Below, in pieces: positions 24,670-36,673 of a stretch of 64,000 nucleotides of DNA (within the stretch, counting starts at the first letter, position 1; every line of letters starts with the position of its first letter). The notes beneath the pieces are model-generated. The model ran no database searches. It saw nothing but the letters and a program-made list of their open reading frames with translations, and had not been told where the DNA came from. Made by a program: the position numbers and the translations under genes. Origin of the DNA: Eutypella sp. D-1 (taxonomy: Eukaryota > Ascomycota > Sordariomycetes > Xylariales > Diatrypaceae); NCBI GenBank assembly GCA_023313575.1, contig JAJTTP010000004.1:744001-808000 (forward strand). The letters are read 5' to 3'.

Positions 24670-27600
24670 ATGGCCAGTGGAAGTAGCATTTTTGGTGCTC
24701 CCACCGCACAACAGCCGGCTACCGGCAGTTCTCTGTTTGGGGGTGCTCAGAAACCGAGTCTTTTTGGGACTGCCCAGCCGCAACAACAGCAACAGCAGCA
24801 GCAGCCGCAGCAATCTGCCAGCCCCTTTGGTTCCTTGGGCGCTGGTATGTTGAACACGCAACAAACGCAACAACAACAACCGACTGGGGGTAGCTTGTTT
24901 GCTTCAACCGCCACCCAGAACCAGCCTGCTGGTGGTGGTGGTTTTGGTGGTTTGACGAAACCTTCGAACTTGTTCGGTGGCGCAACCACTGGTGGGTTTG
25001 GTGCGTCGTCCACACTTGGAAATTCACCAGCTCCCACTGGGGGTTTTGCTGGTGCAGGTGCAGGTGCCGGTGATCTTGGTGGTGGTCTTAATTTGGGCAC
25101 TTCCATCCTAGGCGCCGCGTCTCAACAGCCCGGCGCGGCTTCTACTAATGGCAACGGTGGTGCTCTGCCCCAAAGGAATACGGCTGGATATTTCGACAGC
25201 TTGCTTGCTAAGAGCAAAAAGCAAGCTAACGGAGAATCCCCTCTCGAGGACCTGCCCAGTCTACAGCTTGGTCTAGGTGACCTCCGCCAACGCCTCCGAA
25301 AGCTCGGTCCACGTACTGCTACCGATCCCCGCCAACATGGGAACATCCACCAAATGCTCGCCGCCTCTGGTGTCGACCCCGGAGCCGCGGTTAAGGATCT
25401 TAACTCCCTCAACTTCCAGGCCTCGACGCAAACCGAACGACCATCGCCCGGCCCCGCTGCCACCGAGATCGACGTCGAAGCCTATCTCGCGAACCTCCAG
25501 ACGAAGACGACTCTGAGCATGATTGCCGATGGCCTGGAAAGGTCTGTTAAGGACTTCGACAACTTCTTGGAGGATAACATTACGATGGAGTGGGAGGCCC
25601 AGAGAATGCGCATCTACGAGCACTTCGGCATCAAGACCCGGGATGATGGGCCCGCCGATGCTACCGCTACTGTCTCCGGCAGGGAATCGATAGGCGGGTT
25701 TGGCAGGTCGCGCCGCAATCCCAAGGGCGGCCGGTCGACCCCCCAAGGTGCCAAGAACAGCGCGTTTGGCCGGTCGAATTTACAGAAATCCGTCATCGGG
25801 GCCCCTAGCAAGATTGGCTTCCACCAGCCGGCTTTCAAGGAGAACGGTGACCAGAATGGAGACTTGCAGCCTCCGAGCCATGCGGGCGACGACCGATTCC
25901 TGCGGGAGAAGCAGAGTAACCTTGCCGAAAGAATACGTCAGCTCAACGCTGCTCGCTTGGAAGGTGTTCCCTATCCCGTCCTGTCTGAGCTTGCTGCGGT
26001 GGAAAGCAGGTCTGGTGATAGCCATGCCCAATACATCGTCGATGCCTACCATGCCGCTATGGCTATTATTGGAGAGGACCCCGAGGCGGAGACGTTTGCG
26101 GGTGGTGCGACGGCCCGGGAACGGTGCTTCAAGGAGATGTACATGGATCCGAACGACAAATCGCAGAACGCAATTAATATGAGAAAGCGGATCCTCGCTG
26201 GTGGCACCGAGTTCCTCGAGAAGAAGTTCTATAAGGAGCTCGAGACCATGATTCACGACCACCAACGCGAAGCGAGCATGGGCGGTCGCCCAGACGTCGT
26301 CAGCAAGATCAAAGCCTACGTGCGGCTCCGCAGCGCCCGAAACAACCTTGTCGCAGACAATATCGAGCTGCAGCAAGTAGAAGGCGAGTATGTGTGGGCC
26401 CATGTGTACTTCTTGCTCCGAACAGGCCACGTCTCCGAGGCTGCAGAATACGTGAAGTCGCGTGCTACCACCTTCCGCACGATAGACCGGACCTTTTCCT
26501 CTTACCTACTCGAATATGCCGCCAGTCCTGACCGGAGACTGAGGCGCCAGCTTCAGGAGCGGTGCAACAATGAATATAGCCAGCGTGTGCGCAATGCGCC
26601 GAACAACTCCATCGACGCCTACCGCATGGCCTGCTACAAGATTGTGGGCCGCTGCGATATCAGCAACCGAAGCCTTGACGGCCTGACCACCAACATCGAC
26701 GACTGGGTCTGGTTGCAGTTCAATCTCGCCCGCGAGAACGAAAGGACGGTCGAGGTTGCAAGCGAGTCCTTCACATTAGCGGACCTGCAGAAGAGCGTAC
26801 AGGAAATCGGCAAAAGGCACTTCCCCAAGACCCCTGCCGACGACACTAACGGTGCGTTCGGCATGTTCTTCTTCCTACAGATCCTGTCGGGGTTGTTCGA
26901 GCAGGCTATCGCGTACCTCTACCCCTTTTCTTACGTGGACGCGATCCACTTTGCGATCGGGCTCGAATACTACGGCCTCTTACGACCATGTGACCCCTGG
27001 ACTACGCCGAACGAGCTCCTGTCGTTCGACACCCGAGGCAACGCGCAGTTGAATTATGGCCGCATGCTGGGATACTACACTCGGGACTTCCGCGCGGCGG
27101 ACGTGGCTTCGGCCGTCGACTACCTGGTACTGATCTGCCTCAACGCCGACCTAGCCGGCGAGGCGGGCCGACAGCAGGCGGAGCTTTGCCATGTCGCCCT
27201 GCGGGAACTTGTACTAGAGACGCGGGAGTTCAGCAAGCTCATCGGCGACATCAAATCGGACGGGCACCGCATCACGGGTCTCATCGAGGAGCGCAGCACC
27301 CTCATCGGGCTACGGGAGGAGGATGACTTCGTCAAGGCGGTCACCGTGCAGGCCGCCAGGTTCGCCGACGACAACGGCCGGACGACGGACGCCGTGCTGC
27401 TGTACCACCTGGCGGGCGACTACGACAGCGTGGTGACGATCATCAGCCGGGCGCTGAGCGAGGCCATCGCGCTCGAGATCGGCGAGGACCCCCTACGTCT
27501 AGTGCCGGTGAAGCCGCGCGGGGGAGGGGAGGACCAGGACCACGCCGCGCAGCCCGGCAGCAGCCTCAGCCTCGCGGCTATCGACGACCCCGTCCAGCTC

Positions 27601-28185
27601 GCCGCCACCATGATGTCCATGTACGAGAAGGACGCCATGTTCTACACCAAGATCGAGAGCCAGAACAAGAACGCCTGCCACCTCCTGCTGCAAATGAGCG
27701 AAATCAAGGGCCTGGTTGAGGCCGGGCAGTGGCCCGAGGCTCTGGACGTAAGTTATAACCCCAGCCGCGAATTACACTATTTTTCTTTTTACGTATATAT
27801 CCATATATTTGTATGTACCAATTTATGCGAACTCAAAGCTAACGGAACTTCCTCTCGTTTACAGAAAATACGCGCGCTCGAGATCCTGCCGCTGGACGCG
27901 AGCGGGGACCCGGCGCGGATCCGGCACCAGGCGTCGAAGTTCGCGGGCCTGTCGCAGCCGGTGGCGGTCAACGTGCCGAACCTGCTACTGTGGACGGTGG
28001 CGTGCTGCGTGCGGCAGCGCGAGCGGCTGCTGGGCGGACAGTTCAGCGGCAACGAGGGCACCCGCCGCGCCATGTGCGACGCCCTCAAGCAGGTCACCCT
28101 CGACCTCACTACCTACACCTCCCAGCTCAAGTACCGATTTCCCCCGCACCTCCACGAGGCCCTTGCCCGTGCCTCCTCCGACTGA
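24670..28185 (+). CDS. NIC96: Nucleoporin Nic96 (Nup93 family)
   Basis: Linker nucleoporin of the nuclear pore inner ring; its N-terminal motifs bind the Nsp1 channel complex and Nup192/Nup188. Two exons, 24670-27747 and 27865-28185; 1132 residues. The length fits filamentous-fungal Nic96 (about 1100) and exceeds the yeast protein (839). Residues 1-170 are Gly/Gln-rich with FG repeats (SLFGG, SPFGS, NLFGG, GGFGA) and a Gln run at 38-45. A helical motif at about 173-212 (YFDSLLAKSKKQ ... DLRQRLRKL) and another at about 268-320 (EAYLANLQTKTTLSMIADGL) correspond in order to the two linker motifs known in Chaetomium Nic96. The alpha-solenoid fills the rest, with PFSYVDAIHFAIGLEYYGLL a clear landmark. 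The 117-nt intron is in frame and stop-free, so the frame reads through it; the donor GTAAGT and the acceptor TTTACAG argue that it is spliced. Confidence 0.96.
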   Translation: MASGSSIFGAPTAQQPATGSSLFGGAQKPSLFGTAQPQQQQQQQQPQQSASPFGSLGAGMLNTQQTQQQQPTGGSLFASTATQNQPAGGGGFGGLTKPSNLFGGATTGGFGASSTLGNSPAPTGGFAGAGAGAGDLGGGLNLGTSILGAASQQPGAASTNGNGGALPQRNTAGYFDSLLAKSKKQANGESPLEDLPSLQLGLGDLRQRLRKLGPRTATDPRQHGNIHQMLAASGVDPGAAVKDLNSLNFQASTQTERPSPGPAATEIDVEAYLANLQTKTTLSMIADGLERSVKDFDNFLEDNITMEWEAQRMRIYEHFGIKTRDDGPADATATVSGRESIGGFGRSRRNPKGGRSTPQGAKNSAFGRSNLQKSVIGAPSKIGFHQPAFKENGDQNGDLQPPSHAGDDRFLREKQSNLAERIRQLNAARLEGVPYPVLSELAAVESRSGDSHAQYIVDAYHAAMAIIGEDPEAETFAGGATARERCFKEMYMDPNDKSQNAINMRKRILAGGTEFLEKKFYKELETMIHDHQREASMGGRPDVVSKIKAYVRLRSARNNLVADNIELQQVEGEYVWAHVYFLLRTGHVSEAAEYVKSRATTFRTIDRTFSSYLLEYAASPDRRLRRQLQERCNNEYSQRVRNAPNNSIDAYRMACYKIVGRCDISNRSLDGLTTNIDDWVWLQFNLARENERTVEVASESFTLADLQKSVQEIGKRHFPKTPADDTNGAFGMFFFLQILSGLFEQAIAYLYPFSYVDAIHFAIGLEYYGLLRPCDPWTTPNELLSFDTRGNAQLNYGRMLGYYTRDFRAADVASAVDYLVLICLNADLAGEAGRQQAELCHVALRELVLETREFSKLIGDIKSDGHRITGLIEERSTLIGLREEDDFVKAVTVQAARFADDNGRTTDAVLLYHLAGDYDSVVTIISRALSEAIALEIGEDPLRLVPVKPRGGGEDQDHAAQPGSSLSLAAIDDPVQLAATMMSMYEKDAMFYTKIESQNKNACHLLLQMSEIKGLVEAGQWPEALDVSYNPSRELHYFSFYVYIHIFVCTNLCELKANGTSSRLQKIRALEILPLDASGDPARIRHQASKFAGLSQPVAVNVPNLLLWTVACCVRQRERLLGGQFSGNEGTRRAMCDALKQVTLDLTTYTSQLKYRFPPHLHEALARASSD

Positions 28186-28681
28186 GCTTTTTTTCTTTTT
28201 CGGTGCTGGGGGGTTGTCGGGGCTGGGATAGAGCTTGGTTGTGTTAATGGCTGGTGATGCGGGATGCGAGGGGGGGAGATTTAGAGAGAGCGCAAGCAAG
28301 CAAGCAAGCGTCCGGGATAAGATGATGAGATGGGAGTAGTTAACCGGTCGGAACTATGGTAGTCCAGAGTATGAAAAAATGGCAATGCAAAATACGAATG
28401 AATTCGGCGTACAGATACATACGGTGCTCATGGCGAGGGTGAGGGTGACGCTGAGGGCGACGGTGAGATGAGATATATTAAGACTATACCGCACCGCACC
28501 GCACCGTACGGTGCTGGGTTCGTTACGTCAAGTCAAGGCAAGCCAAAGCGAGGCAAGCAAAATTCAAGTCCCTTAAGCTTTTGTTCACTGAACTCCTCCC
28601 CGCCGTCCCCTTTTCCTATCGCGGTGGTGTTTTAACGGACGCGTCGGAACTATGGTGGTAACCATAAATCATATAATTATC

Positions 28682-28720
28682 ATTCTCTCCCGTGGTCTCA
28701 CGAGTAAGCCGGGAGAGAAT
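28682..28720. repeat. 11-bp perfect stem-loop downstream of NIC96
   Basis: ATTCTCTCCCG at 28682-28692 pairs exactly with CGGGAGAGAAT at 28710-28720 across a 17-nt loop. It lies about 500 bp after the NIC96 stop. Its role is unknown. Confidence 0.6.
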
Positions 28721-31463
28721 CTTCGGATGTATGAATATTTACTCTATGCAAGCTACCTGGTGCTATCTCATCTACTTGCTCGTATGTGTCTAAAGATATC
28801 TACGAATTAGGCTTGCCTTCACGTTACCAACTCATGGATTCAATAACCATAACCGACTGCGCAGGTACGGAGTTTACCCAGCTATGCCATAGCGTGATAA
28901 GGCCACAGCAGCAACCCATTGCATCAGTCGTGTTAGCCACCTGGGCTAGTAACAGGGTTATATATACCAAATTTCTCCATAGATAGGTAGGTGAGACTTC
29001 TATCTATCTACATCGTAGATGTGCGCATATGCATCACTCTCACGGCTTCTAAACCTGTGTTTGGGGCAGTCGCATCTGACATGCCACAGTAGGCGGTGGT
29101 AAGTATGTGTACCTATGTCCGTAAGTCTGTCGACAGGCATGATAATATGCCGAACCTCACGGGTTGATAGACCATCTTCTGGCCTTGCCCTTGCGCCAAG
29201 CTATGACTAATGCTTCACCTCATCTGTCTGGCGAAGTGGTGGGTGGACGCAGGAATTCGGACGGGCAAGCGGTCATCAACCCGTGTAACCCATCATCACT
29301 GGGGACCTTGCATGCCAATGTGCTGGGCACTATCCGGACTCACCTGGTACTTACGTAACTCGAAACCCCCTGGATACCGCGGCGGTTGCGGCACCGGCGC
29401 TTATCATACCGGGCCGGATCTCGGCGGTAGGGCCGGCGGTTCTGGCCCTTGTTGCCCAGCGAGGGACCGCTTCCACGAGGATGCTGGCCCAGGATTCATC
29501 ATGCCATGGCTGGTTTGCCCACGCCTGACCGCGCGCCGACCTTTGAGCTTGCGTCTCGTAGAGAGATCACCTGGGAGGGTCGTTCATGATCGCATCAGGC
29601 TTGATCGTGCAGCCTCGCTATCATCGACACCAATGGTCGGGTGGCTGAAGGGCAAAGCCCATCTTCCGGGCCATAGATCCACGAAAGTGGCTGCAAGACG
29701 AAGGATCCTACTCGCGTGAAATAAGCGTAGGGCGGACCCCAACGCCAAATAATGCTGCCAACGGCATCCGGACTTCAGAAGTTGGCTACGCGGTTCGTCC
29801 GGCTCGCCCATTGTGCGGTGGATCAGGAGAGAACGGCTAGTTGGCCGTCTCTCATATGCTCAATGGAGTTGGCCAGCCTCCGACGACGTTCGTCTCCCAT
29901 GAGACTATGCAGATCGGTAGCGCCACATGGTTCACCTTCTCAGACCATGAGTATTAAAAAGGCGCACCTGTTCGTGCCGTCGCAGCCAGAGGGAAAGTTC
30001 TCGGAACGGCAACGAAGGAAGAGACGGCTTTCCCTTGCGCGCGTGGATCTTCGTACTAAGTATCAATCAACATGTCACAGCTGGACTTACGAATGGCCGC
30101 CTTGGGTCTGTTGGTACAAAAATTGGAACGAGCCCAGGAAAGGGAATAGACAATCGCCCTAGAGAGGTTTCGGCCATCTACATACATTCCCTCGTATCGA
30201 ATCCCTTCGAGGGCTGGTAAACGGGCCGTCGACAACATGTATGCATTGCTTATCTTAGCCGATGGAGAGAGAGATGTGACGGTCCGATACCTCGGGGTGC
30301 ATGCGTGCGTATGTGTGCATGTGCGCGAATAAGTTTGCTGCTGGGTGATTACATAGTAGAAGCGATAGCGGCGGAAATAGGATGACTATTTCCTCTCTGT
30401 AAGGGAGCGAGCGAGTGTTTGTGTGTGTCTTCGTTTCTCGTTTTTCGGGGGTCTCCCTCTTTTTTTTTTCTTTCCTTTTTTGTCCCTCTCGGATCGGCAC
30501 AGTTATCCGGAGTAGTGGAAGTTGTCAACGGGGGATGGGGACAGACGGACGGGAACCAGTGAGCTTGTCCCTACTTGGCCTATCCTATCGCAAGACTTTT
30601 TTTTTTCTTTTTCTTTTTCTTTCTCTGTCCTGCTTGTCCCGTACAAGTAAAGTCTGAAGAAAAGCCCTGGTTTGGATTATGTACGTACAAAGAATCCCAG
30701 GCTCGCCATTACCAGAAATGTCATAAATATTACCATATGTAGTACGAACCACGAGGGTGAATGGCCCGGGACATACTGCGGGGCGGCGCGTGTGTGCCTG
30801 GCGTGGTTGCGTTGGTGCCATCACTGGCGTCAAAGAAGGAAGACGAAGACCTGGGGGAGGGTGGTGCCTTCCAAGCTTCCCAGGGCTGGAGAGTCAGAGA
30901 GTTCCATATCCATGGATGTGTGCCAGCCCTGAAGAGTGCCGACTTGCCGAAGCGCTATATTTACTACAAATTCAGAGTCGGCACCACCATAAGACGGCAC
31001 CGTTATCCGCACACAACACGCACTTATACACACACGTGTCTGCCACCGCTACTATGTATTAAGCAGATGTACTTGATGATGGGTACATGCATATATGTAT
31101 TTATACATGATATTAACTTAAAGTCACTTACCTGCTATACACACAAGGGTACTAGTATTTGACAACCGCACATGTACTGTGGCAGTACCCCATGCACCTC
31201 GAGAGAGCACAAATTTCGCTTTATTCCTCTCGGACGCGTAACCAGGTGGATACAAGAGTAGTAAAGTACCTCGGATCAGGTGCTTTTTGACTGCCCAGGT
31301 GGTAGCATCTGCCCATTTGAAATGTCACATAAGTACAGTACGCAGACCGGACACGGACTTGCTGAATATACTGTCTGATAGAAAGAACGGGCAAATACAT
31401 ATAAATGCGATAAATCGAGATAACGCCCTCAATTATTGCATCGCTGCATTATTATTTACTACA

Positions 31464-31473
31464 TACCTAGGTA
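31464..31473. repeat. TACCTAGGTA palindrome
   Basis: Exact copy of the intergenic 10-mer, in A/T-rich DNA about 1.6 kb before the OPT transporter. Confidence 0.6.
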
Positions 31474-32733
31474 ATTAACCCATATATATTTATGGACGCC
31501 ATCACCGTGTCTACGTGCATCAAGGGCCTTCCAGGCTCTGCGCTGCAACAATATCAAATCCTGAAACCGAGATGCACACAGGTACCTACCTACTTAGTAT
31601 GTAGGTAGACATCCAATCTGTTAGGTGGTTTCGTCTATGTATCCAACTCAGTTACCGCCATTGCCCTCGCCTACTAGTGCCAAGAAAAATTCTCTCAACT
31701 CCTCAGGGGACTGGACGGAACCTCAATGCATTCCATTACACTCTTCCTGCCACCCCCATGCCCCATGCCACGCCGTCATCCCATCCATCCATGCAACATG
31801 CAACTAGCCGGCAGAGCAGACGGCGATTGATGCCAAGATCAGCTCTTCGCAATCTGGCTATTGGCCCAAAGAAAGTCTTCCAGCTTGAACTTTTCGACAT
31901 CAGCTAAACCTAATAAGCCTAAGGATTATGTAGAGTCTCGGAACCCGGCTGCGAGAGTGGGACAAGCTTGGCTGCTTGGTTTAGTGAAATCACATACATA
32001 CATAAGTACATACTTCATTAGGTACTTAGGGGGACTCCATGCCCCCATATTACATACTACACGTACATAGAAACATCATACAACCTGCCTAACCTACCTA
32101 AAATACAAATGGCTAGTAGGCTTGCTATCTACCCGTACTTGCATAACTACATCGACTATGCAGTGCTATTGACTGATCGACCTCTAGTTAGTATTTGTCT
32201 GGCAGTCCAAGCTGCCAAGGCTGGCAGGTTTTCCCGAACCGTTCTAATCGTTATAACGGGGCGAGTGAATGGCGGACGAATGGTGGATGAATCCATAACT
32301 TAAGTACTTGCCTGGTGGATATCCCATCTCGTCTTAGTAACAACAATCGCCGCCCTGCCGCCTCTGCCCCCTTCAAGCACTTTCACTGGATCCCTTTTTT
32401 TCTAACCGGGAAAGTCGGCATTAACACCACACTTTGAACCACATCTACAGTCACGAGGAGACACAAGACAAACACAAAAAATACGGGAGTCACTCATATC
32501 ATGTTCTAATTAATATAGTCCTGCCGCCGCCGCCACCGCCGCCGCCATCGTCGTCGTCGCCCTGTCCTTGCGTTTTGCCCTGAGGTTAGGAGTTCGAGAT
32601 TTGAGTGATGGTTATTAAGATTTAAAAGTTGTTGATCGCCCCCGAACCCGACCTGAAAGGTGCCAAGACCGCCTCACCTTTTTTCTACTAATCAGTAATT
32701 GTGTGTGTTTTTTTACCTGGACTGCTTTGGTTT

Positions 32734-32783
32734 GCCTGGTCCTCCCTGGTCTCCCTGGTCTGCCCGGTCTGCCTGGTCTGCCC
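32734..32783. repeat. Tandem CCTGGTCTG repeats upstream of OPT gene
   Basis: About five imperfect copies of a 9-10 nt unit (CCTGGTCTG, with CCTGGTCCT and CCCGGTCTG variants), roughly 290 bp before the OPT start codon. The array lies in the promoter or 5' leader and could be length-polymorphic. Confidence 0.6.
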
Positions 32784-33069
32784 ACCATCAAGTGCGATGC
32801 TACTGAGGCTCTTGCATAGTGTGGAGCCGCGATAACATATCGTCTCCCATTCTTCTGGTTTTGGCGTTCGGGTAATCGTCATATCATACAAGCCCGCATA
32901 TATACAATTCGATCATCACTCTCACACACGCCTTATCACCTCGTCTGGCGCCTGTTCTTTTTCTTTCTTATAGACCGACTAAACTCACCACTGTCGTCAC
33001 CACTCATTCGGGCTGGGCTATCGTCTTCACCATCTCTCGCCGGGCACTGCCCTAGTGCAGACTGTCGCC

Positions 33070-36000
33070 ATGTCGGACGCTGTCCAGCCCGGAAAACCGG
33101 CGGCCTCCGACGACTATGTAAATGACAAGGACGCCCCTATCGGCGCCGACGACTCTCCCGAAGATGAGATTGAAGTTTCACTGAATGCACAGGTTGAGTC
33201 GTACGTCGCCAAGAACTTACTGCCTTGCTTGTGCCACGTAGAACCCCGTTGGTTGACTGTTTGCGCGTTATAGGGATCTCAATGTGACCGAGGAGGATCT
33301 GGTCGAGGCGCATGAGCTAGCCACAAAATGGACTCTCGACGATGTACGGCCGTTGATGAAGAAAGTCCTGATGATTCACGAGCATGATCCCAACTTTCCT
33401 CTCAGTATCATTGACCGGATAAAGGCCTTTCTCAGTAAGTTCGCTACCAAGCACCATCTCAACTCCAACCGCAGTCTTTCTAACCTAGCTCGCGAAGATA
33501 ACGATGAGATTGCCGAGCACCCGGAGAAGTACTCCATTCTCATTGAGGAGATGAAGCTCGAAGCGGCTTTGATCACTGTAAATAGTCCCTATGCCGAGGT
33601 TCGGGCCGTCGTCGACAATCATGACGACGAGACCACTCCATGCGGCACCCTCCGGGCTTGGGCTATTGGCATATGGTTCGTCGTGATCCTCGCCTTCATC
33701 AACCAGCTGTTTTCTATACGCCAGCCTGCCATCACCGTTCAGGCCAACGTGGCGCAGCTCCTTGCCTATCCTCTCGGCAAGGCCTGCGAGAGATTCCTCC
33801 CAGACATAGGTTTCACCTTCTGGGGCGTCCGTCACAGCTTGAATCCGGGACCCTTTACCAAGAAGGAACAGATGCTAGGTGAGTACATATCTCCATGTCC
33901 GCCGCCTTTTTGATTCTGAGCCTGTCGAGTTTTGAGTCGGGCGTCACTGTTTGCCTACCTTGTTACTCGCGCTGCGTTCTTGAGGAGCCCCAAAGAGCTG
34001 GAGAGGAGGCAGCACGCGGCAAACCCCTGATATCTAGATCAAGTGGCGTTAACATCTAGATAGTCACCATCTTAGCCAATGTTGCTTGGAACACGCCTTA
34101 CACCAACAACATCATATGGGTTCAATACCTAGGCCATTACTTCAATCAACATTATGCCGGTCAATTCGCATACCAGATTCTCATAGCCCTCGCCACCAAC
34201 TTCATTGGTTATGGTCTGGCAGGCCTGGCCAGACGGTTCCTGGTTTATCCGTCTTATTGTATTTGGCCAGCTAGCTTGGTCACCGTGGCACTCAACAGCA
34301 CTTTCCACTCGGACAGGAACACCGCTGTCCAAAGCCCCTGGGGTAGTGTCTTCAGGATATCCCAGCTCAAATTTTTCGTCATCACCTTTACGGCCATGTT
34401 TGTATACTTCTGGTTCCCACAGTATCTCTTCACAGCCTTGAGTATGTTCAGCTGGATGAGCTGGATCGACCCCGATAACTTGAACCTTGCGTGAGTGAAA
34501 CCTAAGAACCCCTTCCGCATAAGTCTGAAGAGAATCGAGGCTCGTGTCGTCATCGGCCTATATCTTCTGTGGGACACTGATCGGGTCATTGTACTATCTT
34601 GCACAAACCTCGTCACCTAGGGAGGCCTTGATTGCTAACACGTATCACGTAGCACAATTACGGGTTTCAATAACGGTCTAGGTATAAACCCGTGGCCTAC
34701 ATGGGATTGGAACACCATGCTCTTCGATGCAACTGATCCCCTCGTAGTACCATTTTTCTCAGGTCAGTGTCATGCAATAGCTCTAGGCAGTTGCCCAGGT
34801 AGCCTATAGGAAGTCAAAAGCAAAGCTAACATCGCTGCAGTATGTACCATGATGTTTATATGCACAGGACCGCTTCTCGTTGGCGTGGCAGCTTTAACCC
34901 ATCCCTGGCAACCGCTTGAAGCGCATTCACATCTGGGTGTTAAACGCAAGATATTGTCTAGAGTTTTCACTAACAAATAATAGACTTTCAATAAATTCAT
35001 CGGAGCCTGTATTTCAGGTTGCGTCATCGCGGCCGTCTGGTACACCAATACCAACTTTACTGCCTACCTCCCAATCAACTCGAATCGAGTCTACGACAAC
35101 AAAGGGCAGCTTTACAATATTTCTCACGCCGTCAATTCCGATGGACTTTTCAGTGCTGCAGAATATGAAGAGTACTCTTTCCCCTTCCTTTCGAGCGGGA
35201 ACCTTGTCGTGTACCTGTTCTTCTTCGCGATCTACTCTGCCACTATTGTAAGTCAGCTCCCTACCTTCTACATTATCTGATCAGCATACCGTGTAGTCTC
35301 GCGGGTACATGGTCTTGCCGACACGCAGATAATATTTCGTAGTCTCAGAATTTATAATAACTAACCGGAGTAGTCGTATGCATTTCTGTACCACCGGCAC
35401 GAGATCGCGATGGGCTTCCGCAACCTTATCAATAGCTTCCGCAAGACGAAGAAAGAAACACAGTCTGGTTATCACGACATTCACAATCGATTAATGGCCA
35501 ACTATGACGATGCCCCGGAGTGGTGGTACATCGTAGTTCTAGCAATTGCTATTGCATTCGGCTGTATTGGCATAACCGCATGGGATACCCATACCACACC
35601 CAGCATCGTGTTCCTCGGCCTGCTTGTCTGCACGGTCTTCGTCGTTCCCGTCGGCATCATCAAAGCCATGACTGGTATCGAGGTCACGCTGAACGCCCTG
35701 ATCGAGTTTATCGGCGGTACCTGGGTCAATGGCAATGCGCTATCTATGAACTTCTTCAAGAGCTTCGGTTATGTCACTTGCGCTCATGCCATATGGTTTT
35801 CGAACGATCTTAAGCTTGCCCATTATGCCAAGATCCCTCCTCGGCAAACTTTCGCAGCCCAGATGATTGGAACGCTTATCTCGACATTCATCTGCGTAGG
35901 CGTTCTTAATTTCCAGATGACTCAAATCGACGACGTCTGCACCGACGACGCCCCCAACCGGTTCACTTGCCCTCACATCAACACCTTCTTCACGGCTTCT

Positions 36001-36543
36001 GTTCTCTGGGGCACTATCGGGCCAGTTAGAGTGTTCGGGTCAGGCGGCATGTATACATGGCTTTTAGCCGGTTTCCCAATCGGGCTCATCGTTCCCATCA
36101 TCTTCTACTACATAAACAAGCATTCAAAAAGAACTTGGGTGCGCCAAATCCACCCTGTCGCCTTATTCTACGGTGCAGTTATGGTATGTTACTCTGTCTC
36201 TCGATCACCCTCCTATCAACCTGGAACTAACATTATGTAGTGGTGTCCATATAATATCTCTTATATCTGGCCCGCCGTGCCTATTGGCTGGTATTCTTGG
36301 GTCTATCTCAAGAGGCACTACCTCGGCTTCTGGTCGAAGTACAACTTTGTGCTGTCGGCGTCGTTCAGTAGCGCTATCGCCATCGCGGCCATCTTCATCT
36401 TCTTCTGCTTCCAGCTCCCCGAGATAGAACTGCCTTGGTGGGGCAACGACGTCGTTGGGTACGGCTGTGAGGGGGATCCCTGTACGTTGAAGACTGTCGC
36501 CGACGGCGAATATTTCGGCCCTAGAATAGGAGAGTTCCACTGA
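33070..36543 (+). CDS. OPT-family oligopeptide transporter
   Basis: Multi-pass plasma membrane importer of small peptides, proton-driven in the family. Exons 33070-33200, 33274-33878, 34076-34490, 34653-34762, a fifth exon from 34841, then 34984-35247, 35374-36183 and 36241-36543. Family marks in order: SPYAEVRAVVDNHDDE, the NPGPF motif, RRFLVYPSYCIWPAS, TGFNNGLGINPWPTWDWN, AYLPINSNRVYDN, LYHRHEIAMGF, FIGGTWVNGNALSMNFFKSF and YIWPAVPIGWYSWVYL. The acidic N terminus is cytosolic. Exon 5 begins after a good acceptor (branch GCTAAC, then CTGCAG) and exon 6 after another (CACTAAC, then ATAATAG). Exon 5 must end in phase 0, which leaves only weak donors (34879, 34885 or 34939) and adds about 13-33 residues not usual in the family. 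With the last donor the protein has 911 residues. The substrate cannot be read from sequence. Confidence 0.9.
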
Positions 36544-36667
36544 GAGAGATGGGTCGAAACGGAAGTTGAAGCTTAACTCTCGGGTGCCGGAGGGCCCATT
36601 CCCCCAGGGGCGACCTACCAGCGTCGTCTGAACTGTGCTATGAGGTATTGATTAATGAAACAATTAT

Positions 36668-36673
36668 AATAAA
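36668..36673 (+). terminator. AATAAA polyadenylation-type signal of the OPT gene
   Basis: AATAAA lies 125 nt after the OPT stop codon in an A/T-rich tract, a usual position for a fungal 3' end signal. Confidence 0.45.

Larger units (their letters stand above)
28186..33069. other. 4.9 kb intergenic stretch, no confident gene
   Basis: Short repeats follow NIC96 (GCAAGC units near 28292-28308, GAGGGTGA units near 28434-28460, ACCGC units near 28490-28510), then a stem-loop at 28682-28720. Between about 29160 and 30160 the DNA is richer in GC and has overlapping open frames of 136-169 codons on the + strand, but their products look like random sequence and I cannot assign a gene or transposon. 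A TACCTAGGTA palindrome lies at 31464. GCC repeats at about 32521-32560 and CCTGGTCTG repeats at about 32734-32783 precede the OPT transporter. Confidence 0.55.

Noticed and set aside
29160..30162. Overlapping open frames of 136-169 codons in a GC-richer stretch
   Set aside because: Products look random (rich in Arg, Pro, Gly and Leu with no ordered pattern), frames on both strands compete, and no splice structure or transposon motif is visible.
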